From positions 1,116,001 through 1,180,000 of the forward strand of contig JANHCV010000011.1 in NCBI GenBank assembly GCA_025594325.1: a DNA stretch of 64,000 nucleotides, given 5' to 3'. This DNA comes from Blastocladiella emersonii ATCC 22665. Its lineage: Eukaryota; Blastocladiomycota; Blastocladiomycetes; Blastocladiales; Blastocladiaceae. The position numbers were made by a program, and so were the translations under genes. Each line of letters starts with the position of its first letter. The first letter of the stretch is position 1. Positions 18,729 to 29,766 of the stretch are shown piece after piece. The notes below the pieces were generated by a model. It was not told the origin of the DNA. It worked only from the letters and a program-made list of their open reading frames with translations, and did no database searches.

Positions 18729-21700
18729 ATGGACAACGTCGTCTCGAGCCTGTCCAACTTCTTCTTCCGCCGCGCGTCGAGCACCGCGCCGCCGCCGTCC
18801 TCGTCCTCGACGAACGGCGGCTCGAGCCCGGACCTCGCCTCGCTCGCCGGCGGGACCGCGCCGCCACCAACCTCGTCCAACTCGTCGCGCCGCGCCAACT
18901 CGGTGCGCACGCGGCGGGCCGGTAGCGCGCCCACGGCACACCCGCTGCACTACCACCCGCCGCCCGACGCGCCGGGCGTCCCGATCCCGTCCGCGGCCTC
19001 GGCTTCGTCGTCGGGCTCCTCGCGCAGTGCCGGGCAGCAGCAGCGGCACCACACGTACACGCCCGCATCTTCGGCGCCCGGCAGCAGCCACACGCACCAC
19101 CACACCCAGTACGCGCACCGCGACAGCCCCGAGCACATGGTCAACGTCTACCAGCCGCACCTGTACCAGCCGCAGTCGCCGACGGCCGCCGCATCGGCCG
19201 CGTCGCGCCACCACCAGCAGCAGTACCACTACCCGCGCGACGAAATGACCAAGGGCAACTGCCGGTGCTGCCGCAGCGAGCTGTCGTACCCCGTCTCCAT
19301 CATGAGTTTCCGGTGCTCCATCTGCGACTACGTCAACGACCTCGGCGCGCCGCTCCCGCCCTCGGGACCCATCGTCGACCCGCTCTCGCTGTCCTCGCTC
19401 AAGGAGCTCCTGACGCGCACCGCGCCGCACGCCGTGCCCGTCGTCGCGGCGGACGGCGATCCTGCAAGTAGTGCTCCCGTCGTCGTCGTCAAGGACGCCG
19501 AGGCGCTCGCGTCCATCTACGCCGCGCCGCTCACGCGCGACGCGCCGCCCGGATCGCCCGAGGCGCTCAAGGACGCGGCGCGCAACCAGGTGCTCGCGTA
19601 CACGCCGTCGAGCGCGCACAACCTCGAGGTCGCGATGCGCCTGCGCGCCGTGTTCTCGCAGTGGCCCGTGCTCAACGCGTCGTTTGCGAACCCCGGTCCG
19701 CCGCCGCGCCGCGGACCCAACCTCAACCTGCCCGCCCTGCGCGAGGCGTGGCGGCTGATCGCCGAGCAGCCGCACTCGCTGCACATCACGATCCTCAACG
19801 CGATGCTCGTCGTCCTGATGCGTGTCGGGCGCCCGATCACCGATGCGGGCGAGATCCAGGCGTTCCTCATCATGCTCGAGTGCCCGTTCCTCGCGCGGAC
19901 GCAGCGCAACCCGAACGAGGAGCAGCTAAGGCTCGCGGTCCTGTCGCGGCTGCTCGGGCATATCTCGGCGCTGCCCAACCAGCTCCACTACCACCTCGTC
20001 GAGTGGTCGCTCGCGTGGCCCGCGCAGCTGCTCGGCGAAAAGGTCGATCTCATCAACCAGTTTTTGACGCACCGGCTCATGATCTGCCAGCCCCCGCCCG
20101 GCGAGCGGCTCGGCGAGGAGGGCCGCCTGCTCGCGCAGCATTACACGGGCGACTGGCAGATTGTCGCGTCGTGCCGCACCATGGCGCTGCTGTGTACGCT
20201 CACCCGCTTGCTCCGCCTCAGTTACCGAACCCTAACCCACCGCCGACCGCCGCGTAGTCTCGTCCAACAACAAGAACACGCGCATCGAGCTATCGCACTT
20301 CTACAACACCATGGTCGACCTGCGCGTGCACCTGCTGCGCGACTTTGACGCGTGGGAGCGCCGCCAGGTCCCCTTCACCTTCTGCCAGTACCCGTTCACG
20401 CTGTCGCTCGCCGCCAAGCTGATCCTCATGGAGTTCGAGGCCAAGCGCGCCATGTTCCACCGGTTCCGCGAGGCCGTCGCCGCCCAGGGCGTCGCCGAGT
20501 CGGCCGCCGTCGCCGCGGGGAACGTCGGGCCACCGGGTGGCGGCGCCGCGTCCCCCGTCACGGCTCCCGCGAGCACATCGAGCGGCGGCGGTGTGGCGGC
20601 CGCGTCGATCGCGGCAACGCAGCAGCAGCAGCTCCCGTACCTGCCGCTCAAGATCCGGCGCGCGTCGCTCGTCGAGGACTCGCTCGCGCAGCTCGCCGAC
20701 CCGTCGCTGGACCTCAAGAAGCGCGTGCGCGTGTCCTTTGTCGGCGAGGAAGGGATCGACGCGGGTGGGCTGACCAAGGAGTGGCTGCTCCTCCTCGTCA
20801 AGGAGCTGTTTGACCCGAAATACGGCATGTGGCTCACCCCCGCCAACAGCGCCGCCACGGATGGCGGGTACTGGTTCAACCCGGGGTGCGGCGACCTGCT
20901 CGAGTTCTTCCTCACGGGCGTCGTCCTCGGGCTCGCCGTCTACCACTCGACGATCCTCGACGTCCCGCTCGCCGCGCCGTGCTTCAAGAAGCTCCTCAAG
21001 CACCCCGTCGGGCTCGCGGATCTCGCGGAGCTCGACGCCGAGCTCGCGCGGGGGCTCCAGCAGCTGCTCGACTATGACCAGGACGACGTCGAGGACGTGT
21101 TTTGCCGCGAGTTTGTCGGCGAATACGGTACGCCTCACTCGCGCGTGGGTCATGGTCGTCGCTCACACCTCGTGCACGTCCTGTAGAGTGCTACGGCGAA
21201 ACGATCCGCGTGCCGCTCGTCCCGAACGGCGCGTCGATCCCCGTGACGCGGGCCAACCGGAAAGAGTACGTGGCCAAGCTCGTCGAGTTCAAGCTGACGA
21301 CGAGCGTCGCGCGGCAGTACGACAGCTTCGCGTCGGGCTTCACGCGCGTGCTGCAGGGCAACGCCCTGTCGCTGTTCCGGCCCGAGGAGATCGAGCTCCT
21401 GGTGCGCGGGTCCGTCGACATCGACATTGCCCAGATCGAGATCACGGCCGAGTACGAGGGCTGGGCCGAGTCGCACCGCACCGTGCGCGACCTGTGGGCC
21501 GTCCTCGCCGCGTTCGACCCGCCCATGAAACGCGCCTTCATCAAGTACCTCACGGGCACCGACCGCGTGCCGTCCACCGGCGTCACGGTCAAGGTGACGT
21601 GTCTCGCGGACACCGACAGCGACCGGCTGCCGATCGCGCACACGTGCTTCAACCAGCTCGGCCTGTACGCGTACGCGACGCGGGACAAGCTGCGCGACAA

Positions 21701-21746
21701 GCTCGTCACGGCGGTCCTCGAGAGCGAGGGGTTCGGGATCAAGTGA
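18729..21746 (+). CDS. HECT-type E3 ubiquitin ligase, HUL4/HECTD2-like
   Basis: Three exons (18729-20193, 20258-21127, 21187-21746) encode 964 residues. The N-terminal 170 residues are Ser/Pro/His/Gln-rich. A small Cys cluster follows (Cys178, 180, 181, 196, 199; CRCC...CSIC), likely a zinc ribbon. A middle helical region with ALLFSSNNKNTR and SHFYNTMVDL, joined across intron 1, matches the HUL4/HECTD2 type. The HECT domain runs from about 640 to the end: RVSFVGEEGIDAGGLTKEW at its start, and the catalytic cysteine in HTCFNQLGLYAY (Cys932), 32 residues before the C-terminus. It forms a thioester with ubiquitin and passes it to substrate lysines. An Ala/Gly-rich insertion with poly-Gln (about 590-630) sits just before the domain. 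Confidence 0.85.
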
Positions 21747-21821
21747 GGCGCGGCGCGAGCAGAGGCCATTGATTGTGTACAGCATTGCAGATATATATCT
21801 AAATAGATTGTTTGACCACAC

Positions 21822-24287
21822 CTAGGACCATGCCCCGTACTGCACCAGCGGCACAAACACGGACGCGACCACGACCAGCCGCCGGATCCGCGCGTCCCCC
21901 GGCATCTCCGTCTGCCACAGCTCCCACGACAGCGGCAGCGCCCACAGCCGGTTCGCCATCCCGCCGCCCGTCACGCTCCACCCGAGCACGCGCCGTCCCT
22001 CGGGCCCCGGCGGCCGCTCGGGGACCGCGCGCGCGAGCCGCCGCCGCTTGATCCCGAGCACGACGACGGCCGCGACGCGCGCGACGAGGATCTCGAGGCC
22101 CGCGAACACTACGAGGAGGACTGCGAGCGCCGACGGGTGCTGCCGGCCCAGCGGCGCGTCGGGGCGGTCGTCGCGCGGCGTGGTCCCGAGCCCGAGCTGC
22201 GGCACGCCCATGGCCGTCGACACGCCCAGCACCACCGTGTAGCAGAGCAGGCACTGGAACCGCGCGATCAGGCTGTGCTCGCTCCTTGTCACCTGCGACA
22301 GGTAGTGGAGTTGGAGAGGGTCGAGTTCGGGGTCGCGCGGGGGCGGGAGTTGCGGTGGAGGTGGGGACGGAGTGCGGTCTTTCGACTTGTACGCGGGGAC
22401 CAGGAACGAGACGAGCGACTCGAGCGACTGCGCGCGCTTGAGCCGCTTTTTGCTGGACTCGGGCTCAGCGGCGGCGGGAGAGGAGGAGGACGACACGAGC
22501 GTGCTGGACGCCTCGCGCGCGCGGCGGGGCAAGGACGTCGAGCTCCGTGCTACCGTGTAGCTGTCGCACGACCGGCGCTCGGCGGCGAGCGTCGTCAAGG
22601 ACGCCGACAGGACCGACGGGTAGAGCGACTGCGGGATCGGGCGCACCGGCGAACTCGGCTGCTCGCTGGACGACGACGTCTCGTCGTACTCGTCGTCGTC
22701 CGGGTACGGGTCGAGCCTTAGCGCGTCGCGCACCGAGAGCGAGCGCGGCAGGGATCCGTAGTACCGCGACCGCCACGCGCCCGAGTCGTCGAGCCCGTCG
22801 TCGTCGCTATCGCTGTCGCCGTCATCGCACGGCTCGATCTCGATGGTGCTTTCGGACCGCGCGTCGCTGTCGTCGGCGTGGCGGGCCGAGTCCATGGACG
22901 CGGTGCGGGACGGCACCAGCGCGAGCGAGGTGGCCGACGGCGGCATCGACGGGAGCGAGTTGCGGACGAGCGACTCGACCCACGCGGGCGCCGCGTCGCC
23001 GAGCATCGGCGAAGGTCCGCCGAGCAGCTCGAGCTCCCTTGCGTCGTCAGCCGCGGGCGCGACGGTCCACAGACACGCGCCCGTGTTCCAGTACTGCCGC
23101 AGGTCGTCGGCGAGCCCGGCGTCCTTGACGACGACGATGAGCAGGTTGAGGGCGAGGTACGGCGCCGCGACGGCGAGCGACGTCATGCTGTTGATGGACA
23201 CGGTGGTGACGGCGAGCATCTCGGCGAACCGTAGCGGGTACGTGAGCCACAGCTCCTCGACGCCAAACGCCACGCCGACGTTGTCGTCGAGCGCGCTCAG
23301 CAGCGCCGCGATGATCACGCGGTACGTCACCAGCACCCACGTAAAGTGCGGGCGCACCGCGGGCAGCGCGACGCTCGCGGCGAGCATGTTGTTGAGCGCG
23401 CGGAAGATGTGCGCGACGCCGAAGAACAGGATGGTCCAGTCGACGTGCCGGTACAGGAACGCGAGCTCGTTGCGGCGCGCCTTGACGGCGAGGAACACGG
23501 AGATGGTCAGCGTCGTGGCGACCGCGACCGGGATCAGGTAGACCGTCGACAGCACGCCCCAGTACGACAGGTAGTAGACGGCAAACGCCGCCTGCACCGC
23601 GTACCCGACGGGACTCCACAACCCCCCGCCCTGCGCCGGGACACGCCCGCCGGAGTCGCGCCGGTCCCACACCCACACGCGCGCCTTGACGAGCGCCAGC
23701 AGGCCGACCATCACCCACACGTACGTGACGTGCGACACGGCGAACCCGAGCAGCGTCTTCGGCAGGCCGGGCACGTCGGGGACGTTGGGGGAGTCCCACC
23801 CAACGCCCGCGAGATCGGCCGCGTGCATCGCGAGGGCCACCGCGACACCTACGCCCTGCACCACGTCGGCGACGCGGTCGCACGCGGCGCGACGGTAGAC
23901 GAGCGAGAAGAGCGCGCGGAAGTGCGCCAGCAGCACGGCCCACGTCACGAGGTCGTACGCGCTGCGCAGGCGGAGCGCGGTGCCGCGGTGGTGGTCGCCC
24001 GAGGCGACTGCGAGCTCGATCCCGCATTTGACGGCGACGGCCGCGCCCGAGCTCGCGGCCATGACGAGCGCGAGCGGGGCCACGCGGCGGAACATGCGCG
24101 CGATCAGCTCCACGTGCTGACGCACCGTCAGGCACGACGTGAAGGTGGCCGTGTCGCCGCCCGAGGTCGAGGATGAGGACCGAGGTGCTTCTGGGTCTGA
24201 TGGTTGAGGGATGTCGGCGTCGTCGGCGAGCCGGTCGAGGGTCCGCGTCACGGTCCCACGCGGCGTGTACGGGTGCCAGAGCGACAT
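21822..24287 (-). CDS. Multi-pass membrane protein of unknown function, paralogue 1
   Basis: One exon, 821 residues, from the ATG starting MSLWHPYTPRG; a longer in-frame start at 24515 is less likely. About eight hydrophobic segments occupy residues 60-440. A long acidic, Ser-rich hydrophilic stretch (about 440-650) follows, and then two or three more helices near the C-terminus. It is homologous to the next gene (24858-27040). Shared landmarks include LWLxxPxRxAEMLAV, NxMTSL/DKMTSL, VTRSEHSLIARF versus ITRSEHSLVGRL, and QYGAW versus QYGPW near the C-terminus. I recognise no family with known function. The topology, two helix bundles split by a disordered loop, would suit a transporter, channel or sensor. 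No coding intron is apparent, unlike its paralogue. Confidence 0.7.
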   Translation of the reverse strand: MSLWHPYTPRGTVTRTLDRLADDADIPQPSDPEAPRSSSSTSGGDTATFTSCLTVRQHVELIARMFRRVAPLALVMAASSGAAVAVKCGIELAVASGDHHRGTALRLRSAYDLVTWAVLLAHFRALFSLVYRRAACDRVADVVQGVGVAVALAMHAADLAGVGWDSPNVPDVPGLPKTLLGFAVSHVTYVWVMVGLLALVKARVWVWDRRDSGGRVPAQGGGLWSPVGYAVQAAFAVYYLSYWGVLSTVYLIPVAVATTLTISVFLAVKARRNELAFLYRHVDWTILFFGVAHIFRALNNMLAASVALPAVRPHFTWVLVTYRVIIAALLSALDDNVGVAFGVEELWLTYPLRFAEMLAVTTVSINSMTSLAVAAPYLALNLLIVVVKDAGLADDLRQYWNTGACLWTVAPAADDARELELLGGPSPMLGDAAPAWVESLVRNSLPSMPPSATSLALVPSRTASMDSARHADDSDARSESTIEIEPCDDGDSDSDDDGLDDSGAWRSRYYGSLPRSLSVRDALRLDPYPDDDEYDETSSSSEQPSSPVRPIPQSLYPSVLSASLTTLAAERRSCDSYTVARSSTSLPRRAREASSTLVSSSSSPAAAEPESSKKRLKRAQSLESLVSFLVPAYKSKDRTPSPPPPQLPPPRDPELDPLQLHYLSQVTRSEHSLIARFQCLLCYTVVLGVSTAMGVPQLGLGTTPRDDRPDAPLGRQHPSALAVLLVVFAGLEILVARVAAVVVLGIKRRRLARAVPERPPGPEGRRVLGWSVTGGGMANRLWALPLSWELWQTEMPGDARIRRLVVVASVFVPLVQYGAWS

Positions 24288-24857
24288 GGCAGCGGGAGCC
24301 GGTGGGAGCAACAGTGCAAGGAGGCAAATGCGACCCGGTATGACGGGCCCGATCAGGAAGGCGGCGCCGCAACGGCGAGCACAAAGGGCAATCGGAGGTC
24401 GGTCGGCGCGGGCAGGGGAGAGCCGAGGTCGAAGGTTGGCGAGCGAGCGGAGATCAAAGACGTCTCGTTCCCGCGCGGGTAACTGGATTACATGGAGTCG
24501 GTGGTGCGTATGCAAGAACTGTTTGTTGAGTTTGTGAGGGCAGAGACAGGAGAGGAGAGAGGGGAGAGCGCCGCGGGGGAGGGCGGCCGGGTCGGCGAAT
24601 CAGGCGCCCGTTCCATCGGAGCGGGCCGCGAGCGACCGACCTTCCATCACGGACCAAGCAAGGAAACACCTTTCGCTCGCGTGCATGGCCGCGGACCGCG
24701 GGAACCGGCGTGATCGGGCGCGCCCTGGCCAATGAGGACGCTGTGATGTAACGCATCGACGCGTCAGCCTGTGCTGGCCGTGGCCGCGAACCTTATCCCG
24801 ACGACGTTGCTGCGCGATCAGCATCACGACGCGCTCGGTCGCGGTGTACAGCCCAGT
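24288..24857. other. Intergenic between the two paralogous membrane genes
   Basis: About 570 bases, 5' of the left gene and 3' of the right gene, both on the minus strand. No supported feature. Confidence 0.4.
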
Positions 24858-27040
24858 CTATGTCCCCGTCCACGGCCCGTACTGGCAAAATGTGACAAAC
24901 ACGCACCCGACGAGCAGCAGGTCGACGACGCGCGCGTGCTGCGGCATCCGTGTACTCCAGAGGTGCAATCGTGCATGCCTTGGCCTCGTCTGCCGGGGGA
25001 CCATCGCTGGCAGGTTGCGCGACGACGCGCGCGGGAGGACCGAGACGACGGTCCCGGACGCGGTGCGTGGCCGCGTCGCGCGCGTCAGCGGGGCCGCGTG
25101 TGGTGGTGGGAGCGGCGGGGCCTGCTCCGCGTCGACCACGGCCACGGCCATCTCGCCGCTCCCCGGCGCAAGCGGCGCCGCTGAGTTCCCCGCCCCCGCC
25201 GACTCGGTCTCGCCCGACTCACCGCCACCGCCCGCGGATGTGCCGTGCGCGGACCCGACCCCGACCGCCGACCTACCCGTCTCGCTGCGCCCGCGAACGC
25301 CACGCCCAGCCCCGTTGAACGCCTCGAACCGCGCGAGCTTGATCCCCATGACCCAGATCGCGACGACGCGCGCGACCGCGATCTCGAGGACGAACACGGC
25401 GACCGACCGCGCCACGGCGAACGCCGGCGCGTGCGGCGGTTCCGTCGTTGCGCCTGCGGGGAGTGCTGCGGCGAGGCCCGCGCGCAAGCAGTACGCGAGG
25501 ACGTAGCACGCGATGACGAGGAGCCGGCCGACGAGCGAGTGCTCGGAACGAGTGATCTGCGTGCGCAGGTCCGACTCGAGGACGCGCAGCGGAGATGTGT
25601 ACGCGTACAGGCCCGAGGGAAGGCGGATCGCCACATCGCTCGTGGTGCGCGGGGACGGCGGGCAGGCCAGGGTCGTTGAGTCGGTTGGTGAGGATGGTGG
25701 GAAGTTGCTTGCTGCTGGGGCGGAGGCGAGGTCAGCGCCCGACGTGCACGCGGCCGAGCCCATGATGCGCAGCGATGCGGGCGGCGCCGCGACCAAGGGA
25801 GGCTTCGCGTCCGCGGCCGCCACGGACTTGGCCGACCTCAGCTGCGGCTCGGCCGCTGGCCCGACCGTGACCGACGACGATACCCCAGCCGCAGACCCCG
25901 CAGACGCAGCCGCCGCCTTGCCGAGCGTGGTCGGCAGCTGCTCGGACCAGATCGAGAACCCGTACGTGAAGTAGAACCGGAGGTCGTCGAGCGCGCCCGC
26001 GTCCTTGGCGGCCGTGACGGCGAGGTTGAGCACGAGGTACACGAACACGTCGCTGAGCGACGTCATCTTGTCGAGCGTGATAGTCCCGACGGCGAGCATC
26101 TCGGCGAGGCGGAACGGGAACGCGAGCCACAGCTGGTTCACGCCGAACGCGAGCTCGACCGTTTCGTCGACCTGGATCACCATCCACGACACGCACGTGC
26201 GGTACCCGAGCAGAACGAAGCTGATCGACGACGGGTCCGGGAACCACGCGATGATCGACTCGAGCGCGCTCGCAAAGGCGCGGAAGCCGTGGAAGGCTAC
26301 ACGTTCGTGCCGGTTAGCCGAGCTTCGCGGCGTTGGGTACAGGAACACTACGAACCCGCGAAGAACACTACGGACATGTCGAAATGCCGCTGCATCTGCT
26401 CGAGGTGGCGCCGCTTGTAGTAGAGGAACGCGGGCAGCGTGTTGGAGATGGCGAACATGACTGCCATGGCGATGGGCATCGGCAGCACGTCGTAGTACAC
26501 GATGTAGTACACGACAAAGTTGGCCTGCATCGCCGCGTAGATGGGCGACCACGTCTGCTGCGCGGGGATCGCGCCGGGCTGGTCGCGGTCCGTGACGAAC
26601 GCGCGCCACTTGAAGAACGGCAGCAGCACCAGCATCGACCAGATGAAATCAAAGTGGTTGGCCACCTGCCCGAACAGCGTCGGCGCGAGCTTGATGTAGT
26701 ACGTGACGGGCACGTCCCACGCGACGCCCGCCCAGTCGACGGCGTGCAGGACCGTCATCACCGCGAACCCCGTCGCGAGCGCCGCGGTGCCCGCGCGGTC
26801 CACGACGATCCGCACGAACACCACCGAGAACAGCGCGCGGTGCAGCAGCAGGATCACGGACCACGCGCACAGCTCGTACAGCGCGCGGATCCGTAGCGCG
26901 ACCGCGCGGTCCGTCGACAGACAGAAGACCCGGAGCACCGTCGCCGTCGCGCACGCGCCGAGCATGACCGCCGCCACGCGCGCGACGCGCGCGAACACCT
27001 TGCGCACGCCCCACAGGTGGTCGAGGACGCTGAGTTTCAT
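24858..27040 (-). CDS. Multi-pass membrane protein of unknown function, paralogue 2
   Basis: Two exons, 27040-26356 and 26296-24858, give 707 residues. The 59-nt intron (GTTCGT...TAG) joins MSVVFFA to AFHGFRAF, aligning with WTILFFGVAHIFRAL in the paralogue to the left. Hydrophobic segments cluster in residues 20-400. A low-complexity Ala/Ser/Pro-rich loop (about 400-500), ITRSEHSLVGRL, another two helices (VIACYVLAYCLRAGL; FVLEIAVARVVAIWV) and a short hydrophobic C-terminus (LLLVGCVFVTFCQYG) follow. The tandem, same-strand arrangement with shared motifs indicates local duplication. No known family was recognised; both paralogues lie between a HECT ligase and a UHRF1-like gene, which gives no functional hint. 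Confidence 0.7.
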
Positions 27041-27325
27041 CGTTGCGGAGAGTTGCGTTACATGGTCTAGGTGTGGCGCAGTTTGGGGGGCGCGAACGAT
27101 TTTGCCGCGAGGGGAGAGAAGCGCGTCCGGCGCCAAGTCTCAAAGTGTCTCGCACCCCACACGTGATTGCGCGACGCGTATCCTGGGCGAGATCGATCGG
27201 GCCGGTCCGATCACTGAGGGGACGGCCAGATGGGCGAGCGCGAGTGATAAGGATACAACGTTGATATAATACGAATTGAGAGGGGAGTACAACGATAAAT
27301 AACTACTGGAGGCGAGGGGACGACC

Positions 27326-29362
27326 TCAAAAGTCGCTGTCATCCTCCGAGTCCGACTCGGACGACGACGGCTCGGGCGGAGCGACCGCCTTGATGCGCGA
27401 CGACGACCGGGTGCCCGCGACGGGCGCCTTGGTCTTGCCCTTGGCCTTGGGCTTGGCCGGGCCAGCCGCCGCCGCGCTGCAGGGGACCGTGGACGGGCGG
27501 GCCCTGGCCTTGGGCTTGGCCTTCGGCTTGTCCTCGGGCGGCGGGGCGATCAGCCCGAGTTTGACCATAATATCGACAAGACACTCGTCGTCCTCGGCGT
27601 CGCCGTGGTGGAGGGTGCGGCATCCGGGGCACGCGTCGATGCCGACGCGGCGCATGTGGTCGTAGCAGTCGGTGCACACCGTGTGGTTGCATGGCAGGAC
27701 GACGGGTCCCTCGAGCAGCGTGTGGCACACGAGGCACGACAGGAACTCGGAGACCTGGCGGATGAAGTCGGCGCGCGACATGGGCTGCGCGAGGAGCGCG
27801 TTCCACTGGGTCGCGCGGCGCTTGTCCTTCTTGATGAGCGCGAGCACGGCCGCGGGCGGCGTCCACGCGTTCGCCTTCTGCTTCTTCTTGGCGGGCGGGC
27901 GGGCGGCGCCCGCGGACGACGAGCCCGCCTCGCTGGCGGCGTCCTCGTCGAGCTCGTCGTCACCGTCGTCGTCGTCGCCGCCCTCGCCCGCGGCGGCGGC
28001 GGCCTGCGCGGCGGCGTCGTCCTCGGTCATGGACTCGATCATGGTGAGCCCGTGGTCGGCAATGTACTGCTTTCCCTCGGGGGTCCAGGGCGCGGGCTCG
28101 TCGTCGTCGCGGCGCATCAGGTAGCGCCAGACCATGTGGCCGGCCTTGCCCTTTTCCGGGTAGTACTTGACGACCTTGTACAGGCCGTCGTACCGGACGC
28201 CGGCGTCGGGCGCGTAGTCGCCGTGGTCCGTCTTCTTGAGCTTGTAGGAGCGGACGACGCGGACGGGGAGCGACTTGCGCCAGTTGGCGGCCTCGGCGCC
28301 CTTGGTCGAGTTGAGCTTGGCGTTGCAGGTGCGGGCGAGGGCGAGGTTCCCCTTCTCGAGCTTCTGCGGGGCCGACTGGTTGGCGGTGCGCAGGTTCTTG
28401 CCGCCCTCGTTGAGGTCGCGGCCGCCGCTGCCCGTGTAGATGAACTCCTCGCCGTGGTCGACGTCGTCCTCGTAGCCGCCCGACAGGACGATCGAGAGAG
28501 CGCCGTCGTCCCCTTTCCCGTTGCCGCCGTGGATGCCGGCGACGAGCGGGCGGTGGACGCCCGAGGCGGCGCACAGGTTGCGGATCTTCCACGACTGGCC
28601 GCACAGCACGCCGGGGATCTTGCCGCGGTGCTTCTTGGGCACCAGGCACTTGACGGGGACCGAGGCGCACGCGTTGCCGTGGCCCCACGCCTTGGTGGCG
28701 GTGGCGGCCTTGCCCTTGGTCTTCTTGTGCGACTTGACGACCTTGCCCTCGTTCTTGCACGAGGTGCAGTACCAGTGGTCGCCGGGCGGCAGCTCGCGGA
28801 TCCCGAGACACTCCCAGTGCAGCCACCCGACACACTCGTCGCACACGATGGTGCGCTCGGCGTCGCCGTCGACGCGCATGCACTCGATGCACCCGCACCG
28901 CGTGCACTTGCGGCGGTTCGCGTCCTTCTTGCAGTCCTTGCACATCTCGTCGGGGTCCGTCAGGTGGTTGTCGAAGACGGGCGGCACCGATTTCTCGCAC
29001 TTCCACGGCGCGTTCGGGTCGTCCTCGTCCACGACGCCGTCCGCGTCCGCGTCGCCGGCCGAGGACGAGCCGGACGCGGCGAGGGCGTCGGCGAGGTCGG
29101 CCATGTTCGCGACGCCGCCGTTGAGCGACTTGTGCAGCAGTAGCACCGAGTTATTGGTGATGCGGTAGTCGTGCACGGTCATGTCGCGGTCGACGATCAG
29201 CATGCCCGAGAAGAAGAGGCGGAACGAGCCCGCGGGCAGGTCGAGCTGCGCGCCGATGCGGTCCAGCATGGCGCCGATGCGCTCCGACTTGGCGACCAGC
29301 TTGACGGCGGTCTTGGCCTTGGTGTCGTCCTGCATGTCGCGGACGAAGAATTGGGCCGACAT
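27326..29362 (-). CDS. UHRF1-like protein (ubiquitin-like, PHD, SRA and RING domains)
   Basis: One exon of 678 residues. Domains in order: a ubiquitin-like fold (1-80, including SFRLFFSGMLIVDRD); a PHD-type finger (Cys141/144/153/156 ... CDECVGWLHWECL ... HWYCTSC, about 141-203); an SRA/YDG domain (about 245-425, with GVHRPLVAGIHG, FIYTGSGGRDL and RYDGLYKVVKY); an acidic linker; and a C3HC4-type RING (Cys543, 546, 558, His560, Cys563, 566, 578, 581). A basic Pro/Lys tail follows. This is the animal UHRF1 and plant VIM toolkit for recognising hemimethylated CpG and ubiquitinating chromatin. UHRF1's tandem Tudor domain is missing. It probably acts in the nucleus and suggests maintenance DNA methylation in this organism. 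Divergent from the PLK4-like gene. Confidence 0.9.
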   Translation of the reverse strand: MSAQFFVRDMQDDTKAKTAVKLVAKSERIGAMLDRIGAQLDLPAGSFRLFFSGMLIVDRDMTVHDYRITNNSVLLLHKSLNGGVANMADLADALAASGSSSAGDADADGVVDEDDPNAPWKCEKSVPPVFDNHLTDPDEMCKDCKKDANRRKCTRCGCIECMRVDGDAERTIVCDECVGWLHWECLGIRELPPGDHWYCTSCKNEGKVVKSHKKTKGKAATATKAWGHGNACASVPVKCLVPKKHRGKIPGVLCGQSWKIRNLCAASGVHRPLVAGIHGGNGKGDDGALSIVLSGGYEDDVDHGEEFIYTGSGGRDLNEGGKNLRTANQSAPQKLEKGNLALARTCNAKLNSTKGAEAANWRKSLPVRVVRSYKLKKTDHGDYAPDAGVRYDGLYKVVKYYPEKGKAGHMVWRYLMRRDDDEPAPWTPEGKQYIADHGLTMIESMTEDDAAAQAAAAAGEGGDDDDGDDELDEDAASEAGSSSAGAARPPAKKKQKANAWTPPAAVLALIKKDKRRATQWNALLAQPMSRADFIRQVSEFLSCLVCHTLLEGPVVLPCNHTVCTDCYDHMRRVGIDACPGCRTLHHGDAEDDECLVDIMVKLGLIAPPPEDKPKAKPKARARPSTVPCSAAAAGPAKPKAKGKTKAPVAGTRSSSRIKAVAPPEPSSSESDSEDDSDF

Positions 29363-29766
29363 GGTTGGTGCGGAATGAATTCGGGGCAAGTGGTTCTTCT
29401 GCTTCAAGTGTGCATTCAGCGGTGATACATGAGGGCCGCCGGGTGGGACGGGACGGGCAGTGCGGGAGCGAGAGCGGAAATGCAGCGACTCGACGGACGG
29501 GCCGGCCGAGCGAGCAAAACGCCACACGGCGGGCCGCTCACGTGGGTGTCTCAGGGGCCGCCCTCTTTCGCTCCTCGCCGTCGCACAGGCCGCACCGCGT
29601 CGTCTACACTTATCGCCCGCGCGGAAATGCCCATGTAAACACGCACCGAAACTCTATGCAACGGCACATGACGCCCTGATTCTCTGCGCTCGACTGCTCC
29701 CCACCGACAACGACCCACGACCCACGACCCACGACTCTCCCCTCCTCCCTCTCGACCGACCACGGA
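29363..29766. promoter_or_regulatory. Divergent promoter region of UHRF1-like and PLK4-like genes
   Basis: 404 bases separate the two start codons. Near 29719-29742 a CCACGAC heptamer is repeated in tandem about three times just upstream of the kinase start; it could be a protein-binding site or a simple repeat. Confidence 0.5.

Noticed and set aside
18105-19784. 559-codon minus-strand ORF overlapping the HECT gene 5' half
   Set aside because: Arg-rich shadow; the + strand frame joins across introns to a complete HECT ligase.
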